Assembly: GCF_004331345.1 (NCBI RefSeq)
Contig: NZ_SJJZ01000002.1
Coordinates: forward strand, 558,001-622,000
Length of the DNA stretch: 64,000 nucleotides
Direction: 5' to 3'
Source of the DNA: Kribbella soli
GTDB taxonomy: Bacteria > Actinomycetota > Actinomycetes > Propionibacteriales > Kribbellaceae
The translations under genes and the position numbers were made by a program. Below, in pieces: positions 1 through 9,364 of this stretch; positions within the stretch are counted from its first letter, which is position 1; each line of letters opens with the position of its first letter. The notes under the pieces were generated by a model. The model made no database searches, was not told the DNA's origin, and saw only the letters and a program-made list of their open reading frames with translations.

Positions 1-687
1 ACCGACGTCCACACCCACCACGGCGTGCCGTATGCCCGCGTGCGCCGGACGGGTGGTGGTGCGTTGTACGAGTGTCTGGAAGGACACACACCAACGCCCA
101 TCACTGTCCCTGGCAACCGTCGCGGAAAGCACCCGCGCGGTCGCGTTCTCGATGCGGAGTGCGAGTTTCCGTGTGGACTCGTGCGTGCGGATCCTGCCGA
201 GCCTGGGGAGGGTGACATGATGCCGGTCGGGCTCGAGCCGGAGGGGACCGGTGGTGAACCGCACGCTCGCGCGCGCACGCTTGGTGTGGAAGCGGGGGAA
301 CCCGACTGGCCGCCCGGCACGCCTGCCTCCACGGGACTTCGACCACGACTCCAGTGATCTCGCGAGGGAATCCAGGCCGCTGTTGTATGCCTCCTTGGAG
401 TTCTCCTTCCACCACGGCGCCGCCGAGTTCTTGCGCGCGTTCCACACCCTGCGCAGCGCCGGTAGCGACCACCCCAGGACTGGGGTCAGGACATCCTCGG
501 CAACGCCGTACGACCTCTCAGCCGACCGCTGGTCCAGCACCGCCTTCACCAATCTGAGCATGTGGTTGCGAGCGAACCTCGCTGCTCCAGCATGGGAGGC
601 CAGGCCGCGCTCCTGGGCGGGCGTGGGATCCAGCGCGTACCGGTATGCCTGCACCACCCAACCGTCCGGAATCTTGAACCTCGCCAT
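1..687 (-). CDS. tnpB: IS605-family TnpB (OrfB) RNA-guided nuclease/transposase, 3' part beyond window edge
   Basis: An open frame of 229 codons runs from ATG at 687 off the left edge without a stop. The N-terminus carries the OrfB-type helix-turn-helix signature (YRYALDPTPAQE, then AGAARFARNHML), followed by a Trp/Lys-rich segment (WNARKN, PWWKENSKEAYNSGL) and a GFPRFH motif, all typical of TnpB from IS200/IS605 elements. The last visible residues, VVGVDVG, match the RuvC-I strand with its catalytic Asp. The second and third RuvC motifs and the zinc ribbon would lie outside the window, as would any omega-RNA at the 3' end. No TnpA is seen upstream, so this may be a TnpB-only (IS1341-like) element. 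Whether it is intact cannot be judged. Confidence 0.85.
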   Translation of the reverse strand, partial: MARFKIPDGWVVQAYRYALDPTPAQERGLASHAGAARFARNHMLRLVKAVLDQRSAERSYGVAEDVLTPVLGWSLPALRRVWNARKNSAAPWWKENSKEAYNSGLDSLARSLESWSKSRGGRRAGRPVGFPRFHTKRARASVRFTTGPLRLEPDRHHVTLPRLGRIRTHESTRKLALRIENATARVLSATVARDSDGRWCVSFQTLVQRTTTRPAHAGIRHAVVGVDVG

Positions 688-828
688 CTCACCACCCTCC
701 CATCGACCACCGACAATCACCGGTCGCTCGCAGACCTAGTTGCTTCATCAGCCCTCGCAACGAACCGCAGGCCGCGTTCGGCGTCGATCACTCCAACGGA
801 AGTGGCGAGGATCCGTTACGAGAGCTGC

Positions 829-853
829 AACCTTTTGATGCACTGAATGCGTT
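829..853 (+). promoter_or_regulatory. Candidate ECF-type promoter of the sigma factor gene
   Basis: AACC at 829-832 and CGTT at 850-853 are separated by 17 bases, the -35/-10 spacing and motif type used by many actinobacterial ECF sigma factors. It lies about 30 bases before the start codon at 882, with a GAGGAGGGG ribosome-binding site between. It suggests autoregulation of the sigma gene; this rests on motif matching by eye. Confidence 0.4.
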
Positions 854-881
854 ACCCCGACGACGTTCCGAGAGGAGGGGT

Positions 882-1388
882 ATGAAGGCACCGGACGACG
901 CCGAGTTCACCGAGTTCGCCGCGACCACGGTCCGGCGGCTGCGCAGAACGGCGTACCTGATGTGTGGCGACTGGCACCGTGCGGAGGACGCGGCGCAGGA
1001 CGCGCTCGTGAAGGTGTACCGCCGCTGGCACCGGATCGACCGCACCCAAGGGCTGAACGGCTACGCGCACCAATGCCTGGTCACGGCCGTGTTCGACCAG
1101 TCCAGGAAGCCGTGGCGGCGAGAGCGGCTCGTCGACACCGACGAGAAGACCGCGCCCCTGCCCGATCCGGTCGGCACCGTCGACGACCGGATGCTCGTCG
1201 TCCAGGCGCTCGGCGCGCTGCCGCCGAGCCAACGGGCCTGCGTCGTACTGCGGCACTACGCCGACCTCAGCCTCGAACAGACCGCCGACATCCTCGGCAT
1301 CGGCGTCGGCGGCGTGAAGAGCCAGACGTCCCGCGGCCTCACCCGCCTCCGCGAACTACTCGACCAGACCGAGAGGAGCGCCTCATGA
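882..1388 (+). CDS. SigE-family ECF RNA polymerase sigma factor
   Basis: This 168-residue protein has sigma-70 region 2 (residues about 10-75, with RRTAYLMCGDWHRAEDAAQDALVKVYRRW) and region 4 (about 105-160, with SLEQTADILGIGVGGVKSQTSRGL), matching the short actinobacterial SigE family of ECF factors. It would direct RNA polymerase to a small stress or envelope regulon. The ATG at 882 has a strong GAGGAGGGG site just upstream. The stop overlaps the start of the next gene (ATGA at 1385-1388), so the following membrane protein is translationally coupled and is probably its regulator. The gene pair occupies the place next to yvcK where whiA is usually found. Confidence 0.9.
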   Translation: MKAPDDAEFTEFAATTVRRLRRTAYLMCGDWHRAEDAAQDALVKVYRRWHRIDRTQGLNGYAHQCLVTAVFDQSRKPWRRERLVDTDEKTAPLPDPVGTVDDRMLVVQALGALPPSQRACVVLRHYADLSLEQTADILGIGVGGVKSQTSRGLTRLRELLDQTERSAS

Positions 1389-2797
1389 GTACGGAGATCG
1401 AACGCCTGCTGGCCGCTGCCGCCGACGACACCGACCAGCCACTGACCACCGACATCGACGATCTGCTCGTGCGTGCCCGGCGCTCCGTGCGGAAGACGCG
1501 GATCGCGACGGCGTCCACCGCCGTCCTCACCACGGGCGTCATCATCGCTGGTGTCGCCACGTGGTCGGCGAATCGCAACGAGAGCACCGAACCCGCGGAC
1601 GGCCCGAGGCTCACGATGGATCCGAGCACCGGTCGCATCATCAAGGACGAGACCGGCAAGGCCGTCCAGGCGCCTCCGCCGGTCAGCCAGCTGAGCGACG
1701 CCAACCTGCGCAACCAGTGCAAGCAGGCCGACAAGGAGTACGTCGACTTCTTGCGCGAGCGCGGCGCCAACGCCTTCGACAAGGGACAACCGCTCGACGC
1801 CCGCTGGAAGGTCGTCGTGAAGGCCGGCAGTGGCAACCGGGTGCAGGCGATGTTCCTGTCACCGGACCAGTCGATCGTCAGCACTTGCACGTTGATGAGC
1901 GTCGGGCAGGCGCAGTCCTACGGGCGGAGCAGCACGAAGCCGGAGGCCACCTCGGGCCGGACCCCGACCGGGACGGCCGTGAACCGGGTTCCGGACGGTG
2001 TCCGCGAGGTTCTGGTCGACCTCGACGACGAGATCGAACCGCGGCAGGCACTACTCGGCGAGAACGGCTTCTACTCGCTCGGGTTCGACGCCTCGACCAG
2101 CGGTCGGCTCCGGCAGGTCCGCGGGTACGACGATCAAGGCCACAAGATCTTCGAGTACACGCGCCCGCCGCTCCCGACCGCGCACTGGCCGTCCGTGCCG
2201 GACAACGTCACGGTCAAGACCGCCGAGCCGATCACACCGAACGTCGTACTCACGAAGGACCCGCTGACCGGAAAGTCCCTCGCTCCCCCGCCGCCGGTCA
2301 GTCCGCTGACCGACGAGCAGATCACCACCCGATGCCGTGGAGTTGACGACATCTACTTCAGCGGCAAAAGCAGCGCGCAGGATCCGCGGAACAAGGCCGC
2401 CGGCCCAGTCACGAAGGACTGGCAGGTCGCACTCAAGACGGGCACCGGCAACAAGCTCACCGCCGTACTGATCTCACCCGACAAGAAGGTGTACGCGTGG
2501 TGCCACATGCTGGCGGCCACGGCGAAGGGTCCGTACGACTACACGCGGAGCGCCGTCCAGGCGAACGGGAAGTTCGCCGACGACTTCAGTTTCGGGATGG
2601 TGCCGGACGGCGTCGCGCAGCTCGTCGTCGACCTGCCGAAGCAGGGCCCGACCCGCGCGCTGATCTCGAACGGCTACTACATCTGGGGCCTGACCGGCGG
2701 GAACTCCGACATCAAGAGCGTCCGGATCCGCGGATACGACGCAAACGGCAAGCAGGTCTACACCGCGAAGAAGGACGTCGACGCGGACTTCGACTAG
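1385..2797 (+). CDS. Membrane-anchored two-repeat protein, probable partner or anti-sigma of the upstream ECF factor
   Basis: A 470-residue protein starting in the ATGA overlap with the sigma gene. Residues 1-39 are a cytoplasmic segment, 40-60 one transmembrane helix (IATASTAVLTTGVIIAGVATW), and the rest an extracytoplasmic region built from two similar units. The units begin near residues 75 and 286 and share a pattern: a DPxTG start, a PPPVSxL segment, a conserved Cys, a KxGxGN stretch, SPD, a second Cys, a PDGV(R/A) step and a closing RGYD strand. No zinc-binding HxxxCxxC anti-sigma motif is present, so control of the sigma factor is inferred only from coupling and topology. The stop codon overlaps the convergent yvcK stop within a shared CTAG. 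Confidence 0.75.
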   Translation: MSTEIERLLAAAADDTDQPLTTDIDDLLVRARRSVRKTRIATASTAVLTTGVIIAGVATWSANRNESTEPADGPRLTMDPSTGRIIKDETGKAVQAPPPVSQLSDANLRNQCKQADKEYVDFLRERGANAFDKGQPLDARWKVVVKAGSGNRVQAMFLSPDQSIVSTCTLMSVGQAQSYGRSSTKPEATSGRTPTGTAVNRVPDGVREVLVDLDDEIEPRQALLGENGFYSLGFDASTSGRLRQVRGYDDQGHKIFEYTRPPLPTAHWPSVPDNVTVKTAEPITPNVVLTKDPLTGKSLAPPPPVSPLTDEQITTRCRGVDDIYFSGKSSAQDPRNKAAGPVTKDWQVALKTGTGNKLTAVLISPDKKVYAWCHMLAATAKGPYDYTRSAVQANGKFADDFSFGMVPDGVAQLVVDLPKQGPTRALISNGYYIWGLTGGNSDIKSVRIRGYDANGKQVYTAKKDVDADFD

Positions 2798-3735
2798 CTG
2801 AAGATCTCCCGGTACACCTTGGCGAGCTTGTCCGGGGCGTGGTGCAGGTCGCGGTCCTCGTCGGCGATGTCGGCGATCACCAGCTCGGCCCCGAGGGACT
2901 CCGCCGTACGGCGCAGCGACTCGGGGTCGGGCACGTGACCGGCGTCGGCGAGCACGACGTCGATCCGCAGATCCGGCGCGTGCCCGGCCAGCACCTCCAG
3001 ATGCGTCTCGGGCGAGAACCCGTCGGTCTCTCCCTTCTGCTCCCCCAGGTTCAGGGTCAGGAGCCGGCGGGCGCTGGTCTGCTCGAGACCGCGGCACAGC
3101 GCGGGCACCAGCAGGTTCGGGATGACGGACGTGAACCAGGACCCCGGTCCCACCACGACCCAATCCGCTTCCGCGATCGCCACCAGGGCCTCGGGACAAG
3201 CGGGCGGGTCGGCCGGGTCCAGCGCGACGTCGACGACATGCCCTTCGGTCGACGCCACCTCGGCCTGACCGCGGATCTCCGTGATCACTTCCGGATGCGC
3301 CGGATCGAGCCCGAGCACCCGCGCGGTGATGTCCAGCGGTACGGCGGACATCGGCAGCACCCGGCCCTCCGCGCCGAGCAGCCGGCCCACCCAGTCGAGT
3401 CCGTCGACCGCTTCGCCGAGTAGCTCCCACAACGCGACGATCAGCAGGTTGCCGACCGCGTGGTCGTGCAGCTCACCGTTGCTGCGGAAGCGATGCTGCA
3501 GCACGTTGGCCCACGTCCGGCCCCACTCGTCATCACGACACAGCGCGGCCAACGCCATCCGCAGGTCACCCGGCGGCAGTACTCCGAGCTCCTGGCGCAG
3601 CCGCCCGGACGAGCCGCCGTTGTCGGCGACCGTGACGACCGCGGTCAGCTGATCGGTGACATGGCGAAGTGCGGACAGGGATGCGGCCAAGCCATGTCCC
3701 CCACCCAGCGCGACGACCCGGGGCGATCGCGTCAC
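2794..3735 (-). CDS. yvcK: Gluconeogenesis factor YvcK/GlmR-type (CofD-like) protein
   Basis: The 313-residue protein has the CofD/YvcK fold signature: an N-terminal VVALGGGHGLAASL loop, VADNGGSSGRLR, PPGDLRMALAAL and a later GPGSWFTSVIPN motif. Family members bind UDP-sugars and control carbon flow into cell-wall precursors. The start is GTG at 3735, overlapping the rapZ stop (GTGA), so translation is coupled. It is the last gene of the uvrC-rapZ-yvcK operon here; whiA, normally next in actinobacteria, is absent and a convergent membrane-protein gene follows instead. Confidence 0.93.
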   Translation of the reverse strand: MTRSPRVVALGGGHGLAASLSALRHVTDQLTAVVTVADNGGSSGRLRQELGVLPPGDLRMALAALCRDDEWGRTWANVLQHRFRSNGELHDHAVGNLLIVALWELLGEAVDGLDWVGRLLGAEGRVLPMSAVPLDITARVLGLDPAHPEVITEIRGQAEVASTEGHVVDVALDPADPPACPEALVAIAEADWVVVGPGSWFTSVIPNLLVPALCRGLEQTSARRLLTLNLGEQKGETDGFSPETHLEVLAGHAPDLRIDVVLADAGHVPDPESLRRTAESLGAELVIADIADEDRDLHHAPDKLAKVYREIFS

Positions 3736-4598
3736 TCCCGCCCCAGATCCCGGTGTACCACTAACGTCGGTGAACCCTTCTCGCGCAGCCTGCGGGCGAT
3801 CTCCTCCGCCATCGCGACACTGCGGTGCTTACCCCCGGTGCAGCCGATCGCGACGGTGACGAAGCGCTTGCCCTCGTTCAGGTAGCCGGTCCGCAGGGTG
3901 TCCAGCACGTCCACGTAGTTCTGCAGGAACTGCTGGGCCAGCGGATGGCCGAGCACGAAGTCTGACACAGGCTTGTCCTGCCCGGTCATCGGGCGCAGGT
4001 CGGGCTGCCAGTACGGGTTCGGGATGAAGCGCATGTCGGCGACCACGTCGGCGTCCACCGGGATGCCGTACTTGAACCCGAACGACACCACGGTCGCCCG
4101 GAGCTCGGCGTTCTCCTCGTCGCCGAACGCGTTCACGATCTTCGCGGCGAGCTGGTGGATGTTCAGGCTCGAGGTGTCGATCACCAGGTCGGCGCCCGCC
4201 CGGATGTCGCCGAGCAGTTCGCGCTCGCGCTGGATGCCGTCGAGCAACCGGCCTTCGCCCTGCAGCGGGTGCGGCCGGCGGACGCTCTCCTGCCGGCGCA
4301 CGATCACGTCGTCGGACGCCTCCAGGAACAACGTCAGCGGCCGGTACCCCTTCAGCCGCAGGTCGTGGATCGCCGAGCTCAGCTCGTCGAAGAACAGGCC
4401 GGTCCGGACGTCGACGACGACCGCGAGCCGCGGTGCCGCGCCGGTCCCGACGACCTGCTCGACGAGGGTGGTCAGGAACATCGGCGGCAGGTTGTCCACG
4501 ACGAACCAGCCGAGGTCCTCCAGTACGTCGGCGACGGAGCTCCGTCCCGCGCCCGACATACCGGACACGATGATGAGGTTGCCGCCCGTGTCGTCCAT
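3732..4598 (-). CDS. rapZ: RNase adapter/nucleotide-binding protein RapZ (YvcJ)
   Basis: A 288-residue protein with an N-terminal P-loop of the actinobacterial RapZ type, SGMSGAGRSSVADVLED, in which Arg stands where many P-loops have Lys; the family is known to vary here. Further conserved pieces are GWFVVDNLPP, DVRTG and, near the C-terminus, AIGCTGGKHRSVAMAEE. RapZ/YvcJ proteins bind nucleotides and, in enterobacteria, guide small-RNA turnover; the actinobacterial role is less clear. The gene overlaps uvrC (TGATG) upstream and yvcK (GTGA) downstream in the standard order. Confidence 0.94.
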   Translation of the reverse strand: MDDTGGNLIIVSGMSGAGRSSVADVLEDLGWFVVDNLPPMFLTTLVEQVVGTGAAPRLAVVVDVRTGLFFDELSSAIHDLRLKGYRPLTLFLEASDDVIVRRQESVRRPHPLQGEGRLLDGIQRERELLGDIRAGADLVIDTSSLNIHQLAAKIVNAFGDEENAELRATVVSFGFKYGIPVDADVVADMRFIPNPYWQPDLRPMTGQDKPVSDFVLGHPLAQQFLQNYVDVLDTLRTGYLNEGKRFVTVAIGCTGGKHRSVAMAEEIARRLREKGSPTLVVHRDLGRE

Positions 4599-6628
4599 CA
4601 GTTCTCAGTTCTCCCTGGATCCCCGTCAGGCGTCCCGGCCGGCGCCGGGACGTCGTCCCCCAGTATCTCGCCTGTGGCCGTGTTCACCGACGGAGCCCGG
4701 CCGGTTTCCGCCTTCGTTGCGGCAGCGTTAACCGCGAGTACGACGGACTCCGCCGTACGGCGCCCGAAACCGGGCAGATCGGACACCTCGTCGATCGTGG
4801 CCAGCCGCAACTTCTTCAGCGACCCGAAGTGCCGCAGCAGCGTCTTGCGCCGGACCTCACCGAGACCCGGCACCTCGTCGAGAACGCTCTCGACCATCGA
4901 CTTCGACCGCCGGCTGCGGTGGTGCGTGATCGCGAACCGGTGCGCCTCGTCCCGGAGCCGCTGCAGCAGATAGAGCCCTTCCGACGTACGCGAGAAGATC
5001 ACCGGGTCTTCCTCGTCCGGCAGCCACACCTCTTCCAGCCGCTTCGCCAGACCGCAGACCGGGATGTCACCGAGGCCGAGCTCGTCCATCGCCTGCCGGG
5101 CCGCCGCGACCTGCGGCGGACCACCGTCGACCACCACTAGTCCCGGCGCATAGGAGAACTTCCTGGCCCGCCCGGTCTCGGGGTCGATGAGGGCGCCGTT
5201 CGGATCCTCGTCGGCGGTCATGGTGGCGCGCTCGTCCAGGAGCCGCTTGAACCGGCGGGTCAGGACCTCGGCGATCGAGGCGACGTCGTTCTGTCCGTCG
5301 ACGCCCTTGATCACGAACCGCCGGTACTCACTCTTGCGCGGCAGGCCGTCCTCGAACACGACCATCGAGGCGACCACCTCGGTGCCTTGCAGGTTCGAGA
5401 CGTCGTAGCACTCCAGCCGCAGCGGCGCCTCAGGCAGGTCGAGCGCGGCCTGGATCTCCTCGAGCGCCTGGTTGCGGGTGGTCAGGTCGCTCGCCCGCTT
5501 GGTCTTGTGCATCGTCAGCGTCTGCAGCGCGTTGCGCTCGACGGTCTCCATCAGCGCCTTCTTGTCGCCACGCTGCGGGACCCGGATGTCCACCCGCGCG
5601 CCGCGCGTCGCCTCGAGCCACTCGGTCAGCGCGGCCGCGTCCTCGGGCATCGTCGGGACCAGGATCTCCCGCGGGATCGCGTCGGCCGAGTCGCCGGCGT
5701 ACGTCTGCTGGATGAACCGGGACACCAGGTCGCCGGTGCTCGCCGTACCGTCGGCCTTGTCGGCGATGAAGCCGCGCTCTCCGCGGATCCGGCCGCCGCG
5801 GACATAGAAGATCTGCACCGCGACCTCGAGCGGATCCTCGCTGAGCGCGATCACGTCGGTGTCGGTGCCGTCGCCAAGGACCACCGCGTTCTTGGCCAGT
5901 GCCTTCTCCAGGGCGGCCAGGTCGTCGCGGATCTTCGCGGCCCGCTCGTACTCGAGCTCGGCGGCCGCGGCCTGCATCTCCTTCTGCAGCCGGCGCACGT
6001 ACGTCGCGGTCTGCCCGGAGAGGAACGCGGCGAAGTCGTCGACGATCTGCCGGTGCTCCTCCTGCGTCACCTGACCCGTGCAGGGCGCGGCGCACTTGCC
6101 GATGTACCCGAGCAGGCAGGGCCGGCCGATCTGTCGGTGCCGGTTGAACACGCCCTTGCTGCACGAGCGCATCGGGAACACCCGGAGCAGCAGGTCGACG
6201 GTCTCCCGGATCGCCCACGCGTGGCTGTACGGACCGAAGTACCGCACGCCCTTCTTCTTCTGGCCGCGGCCGACCATCACCCGTGGATACTCCTCGTTGA
6301 GGGTGATCGCGAGCCACGGGTACGACTTGTCGTCGCGGTACTTCACGTTGAAACGCGGGTCGTACTCCTTGATCCAGGAGTACTCCAGCTGCAGTGACTC
6401 GACCTCGGTCGAGACCACCGTCCACTCGACCTTCGCGGCCGTCGTCACCATCGCCTGCGTGCGCGGGTGCAGGTTCACCAGGTCCTGGAAGTACGACGAC
6501 AGGCGCGCGCGGAGGTTCTTCGCCTTGCCGACGTAGATCACCCGGCCGCCGGAGTCGCTGAAGCGATAGACACCGGGCGAGTCGGGGATCGATCCCGGAG
6601 CAGGACGGTACGAGGACGGATCAGCCAC
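4598..6628 (-). CDS. uvrC: Excinuclease ABC subunit C
   Basis: A 676-residue nucleotide-excision-repair nuclease that makes both incisions around damage recognised by UvrA/UvrB. Visible parts in order: GIY-YIG domain (residues about 13-95, PGVYRFSD...[14 protein letters not shown]), the CxxxxxxxC region ([13 protein letters not shown]), a UVR/UvrB-binding segment (about 200-240, [18 protein letters not shown]), the RNase H-like endonuclease domain ([21 protein letters not shown]) and C-terminal helix-hairpin-helix motifs ([30 protein letters not shown]). The start is GTG at 6628 behind AGGGTGG. It heads the operon with rapZ and yvcK. The C-terminal 40 residues are a low-complexity tail. Confidence 0.97.
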   Translation of the reverse strand: MADPSSYRPAPGSIPDSPGVYRFSDSGGRVIYVGKAKNLRARLSSYFQDLVNLHPRTQAMVTTAAKVEWTVVSTEVESLQLEYSWIKEYDPRFNVKYRDDKSYPWLAITLNEEYPRVMVGRGQKKKGVRYFGPYSHAWAIRETVDLLLRVFPMRSCSKGVFNRHRQIGRPCLLGYIGKCAAPCTGQVTQEEHRQIVDDFAAFLSGQTATYVRRLQKEMQAAAAELEYERAAKIRDDLAALEKALAKNAVVLGDGTDTDVIALSEDPLEVAVQIFYVRGGRIRGERGFIADKADGTASTGDLVSRFIQQTYAGDSADAIPREILVPTMPEDAAALTEWLEATRGARVDIRVPQRGDKKALMETVERNALQTLTMHKTKRASDLTTRNQALEEIQAALDLPEAPLRLECYDVSNLQGTEVVASMVVFEDGLPRKSEYRRFVIKGVDGQNDVASIAEVLTRRFKRLLDERATMTADEDPNGALIDPETGRARKFSYAPGLVVVDGGPPQVAAARQAMDELGLGDIPVCGLAKRLEEVWLPDEEDPVIFSRTSEGLYLLQRLRDEAHRFAITHHRSRRSKSMVESVLDEVPGLGEVRRKTLLRHFGSLKKLRLATIDEVSDLPGFGRRTAESVVLAVNAAATKAETGRAPSVNTATGEILGDDVPAPAGTPDGDPGRTEN

Positions 6629-6734
6629 TCAACCACCCTAGTTCGGCCCGCCGACAAACACCCTCCAGCACCCGCCGACGAAGGCTGCGAGCGAGGAAAG
6701 TCTCCATTGCTGCTTCAATGACAAACTTGAAGGT

Positions 6735-7190
6735 ATGAGACTTGAAGAACTGGATCGACTGATTCGCGCGTACGACGGCGTCCGGGTGCTCGAGGCCCAG
6801 GACGACCTGTTCTACCTGTTCGACCCGGCGGGCGTCCTGCCGCCGGAGCGGCAGCAGCCGTTCGCCACCATTGTCACCGGTGACCACTACGAGAAGGTGT
6901 CCCGGCTCGACGAGCCCGGCTCCTGGCGTCTCAACCTCGGCCTCAGCAAGGCGACGTACACCTCGCTGTTCGGACCGGTGCCGACCGAGCGCGACGCCGA
7001 CTGGGTGCTCGACTCGGGCCACGACTACGCCGCCCGCGACGTGTTGATGCCGCATCCGTTCTATGCCACTCAGCACTGGGTCGCGATCGTCGACCCGACC
7101 GGTCTGGACCAGCTGCTCCCGCTGATCGTGGAGGCGTACGAGTTCGCGACGCGCAAGTATTCCAATCACCAGGCACGGCAAACCAGCTGA
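6735..7190 (+). CDS. DUF6194-like hypothetical protein
   Basis: A 151-residue soluble protein, divergent from uvrC. It resembles the DUF6194 group common in actinobacteria (QPFATIVTGDH, RLDEPGSWRLNLGLSKATY, a central FGP turn and a C-terminal HPFYATQHWVAIVDPT stretch). No catalytic motif, signal peptide or membrane segment is visible and no function is known to me. The ATG at 6735 is weakly supported by an upstream GAAGG. Confidence 0.7.
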   Translation: MRLEELDRLIRAYDGVRVLEAQDDLFYLFDPAGVLPPERQQPFATIVTGDHYEKVSRLDEPGSWRLNLGLSKATYTSLFGPVPTERDADWVLDSGHDYAARDVLMPHPFYATQHWVAIVDPTGLDQLLPLIVEAYEFATRKYSNHQARQTS

Positions 7191-7339
7191 AGATTGCGGT
7201 CGTATTGCGGGTTTGCCCATAAGGCTGAGTTGACCCCCGGCTGGGATGGGCGCGCTCCCTAGCGTGTGGACCAGGGTAGATGCGCAGGTCCTTTGCGTGA
7301 GGCAACAAGGCCTTGCGCTGACTCGAGGGAGTTCCGCCC

Positions 7340-8554
<1,215 letters not shown>

Positions 8555-8557
8555 CCC

Positions 8558-8621
8558 ATTTCATGGGTTGACCCATGAAATTGGGGGTTCCCCACCCTGA
8601 TTCCGGGTGGGGAACCCCCAA
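8558..8621. terminator. Double inverted-repeat bidirectional terminator
   Basis: Two hairpins lie back to back between the convergent subtilase and Rieske genes. The first has 11-bp arms at 8558-8568 and 8571-8581 (ATTTCATGGGT and its complement). The second has 17-bp perfect arms at 8581-8597 and 8605-8621 around a 7-base loop, with a very GC-rich core (GGGGGTTCCCCACCC). Both fit transcription termination from either side; neither has a long T tract. Confidence 0.8.
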
Positions 8622-8668
8622 CTTGCGTGGTGGACCCACCAACTTGACTGGTCAGCCCAGCAAATGGG

Positions 8669-9238
8669 TCAGGCGGATTCGACGATGTTGCCGCCCTCGA
8701 CCTTTACGTTCACGGCCGGCAGCGCCGTCTGTGCCGGGCCGCTGACCGGGCTGCCGTCGGTGATGCTGAAGTGGCTCTGGTGGAACGGGCAGACGATCTG
8801 GCCGTTCTCCACCGAGCCGATCGGGTTGCCCTGGTGCGTGCACACCGCCGAGAAGCCCTTGTACTGACCCGCGGTCGGCTGCGTCACCACGACCTTCGCG
8901 TCGGTGAACACCTTCCCGCCACCGACCGGTACGTCGGACACCGGGCCGAGCACCGAACCGCCACCGGCCGGCGCACTCGACGACGGTGCACTCGATGACG
9001 GGGCACTGGACGAGGCGCTGCCGCTGGCACTCGGTGCCGAGCTCGAGCCGCTCGCGGACGGCGTCGTACCGCCGCCCGCGGCGTCGTCGCCACCGCAGGC
9101 CGCGAGGATCGGCGCGCTGGCACCCACGAGCGCAGCCATCGCCGCGCAGCGGAGCACTGTCCTCCGGTCGCGCAGACCATCGGCCGCCGGGTTGGCCTGC
9201 TGCGGGGTGGTGGGTGGTGCCATCGTGTCATCGCTCAT
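8669..9238 (-). CDS. Rieske [2Fe-2S] lipoprotein
   Basis: A 189-residue exported iron-sulfur protein. The N-terminus has a twin-arginine-like DRRTVL followed by a hydrophobic stretch and the lipobox LAAC, so it is probably a Tat-exported lipoprotein. A Ser/Ala-rich linker (about residues 60-95) tethers the C-terminal Rieske domain, with ligand motifs CTHQGN and CPFHQSHFS. Such stand-alone Rieske proteins are taken to be electron carriers; the partner is unknown and no oxygenase or cytochrome lies nearby. It is transcribed divergently from nothing obvious and ends at the double hairpin shared with the subtilase gene. Confidence 0.92.
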   Translation of the reverse strand: MSDDTMAPPTTPQQANPAADGLRDRRTVLRCAAMAALVGASAPILAACGGDDAAGGGTTPSASGSSSAPSASGSASSSAPSSSAPSSSAPAGGGSVLGPVSDVPVGGGKVFTDAKVVVTQPTAGQYKGFSAVCTHQGNPIGSVENGQIVCPFHQSHFSITDGSPVSGPAQTALPAVNVKVEGGNIVESA

Positions 9239-9315
9239 GAATTTGGACCTCCAAGAGCCTGCTGATCGAAATAGTTGAACGCTATATACCGAGTCAAACG
9301 ACCGGATCGGCCGAA

Positions 9316-9342
9316 CGGTTCAACGTCGTCGGGATTGAACCG
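9316..9342. promoter_or_regulatory. Inverted repeat upstream of the Rieske gene, possible operator
   Basis: CGGTTCAA at 9316-9323 and its exact complement TTGAACCG at 9335-9342 are separated by 11 bases, in the 126-base gap between the MinD-like gene and the Rieske gene. On the minus strand a TTGACT hexamer follows about 30 bases downstream, so the dyad lies just upstream of a possible -35 element. The binding protein is unknown. Confidence 0.35.
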
Positions 9343-9364
9343 CAGTTTGAAGGTTTGCTGTGAA

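Noticed and set aside
251..739. Plus-strand frame of 162 codons at the left edge
   Set aside because: It is antisense to the TnpB frame, which has clear family motifs to the window edge.
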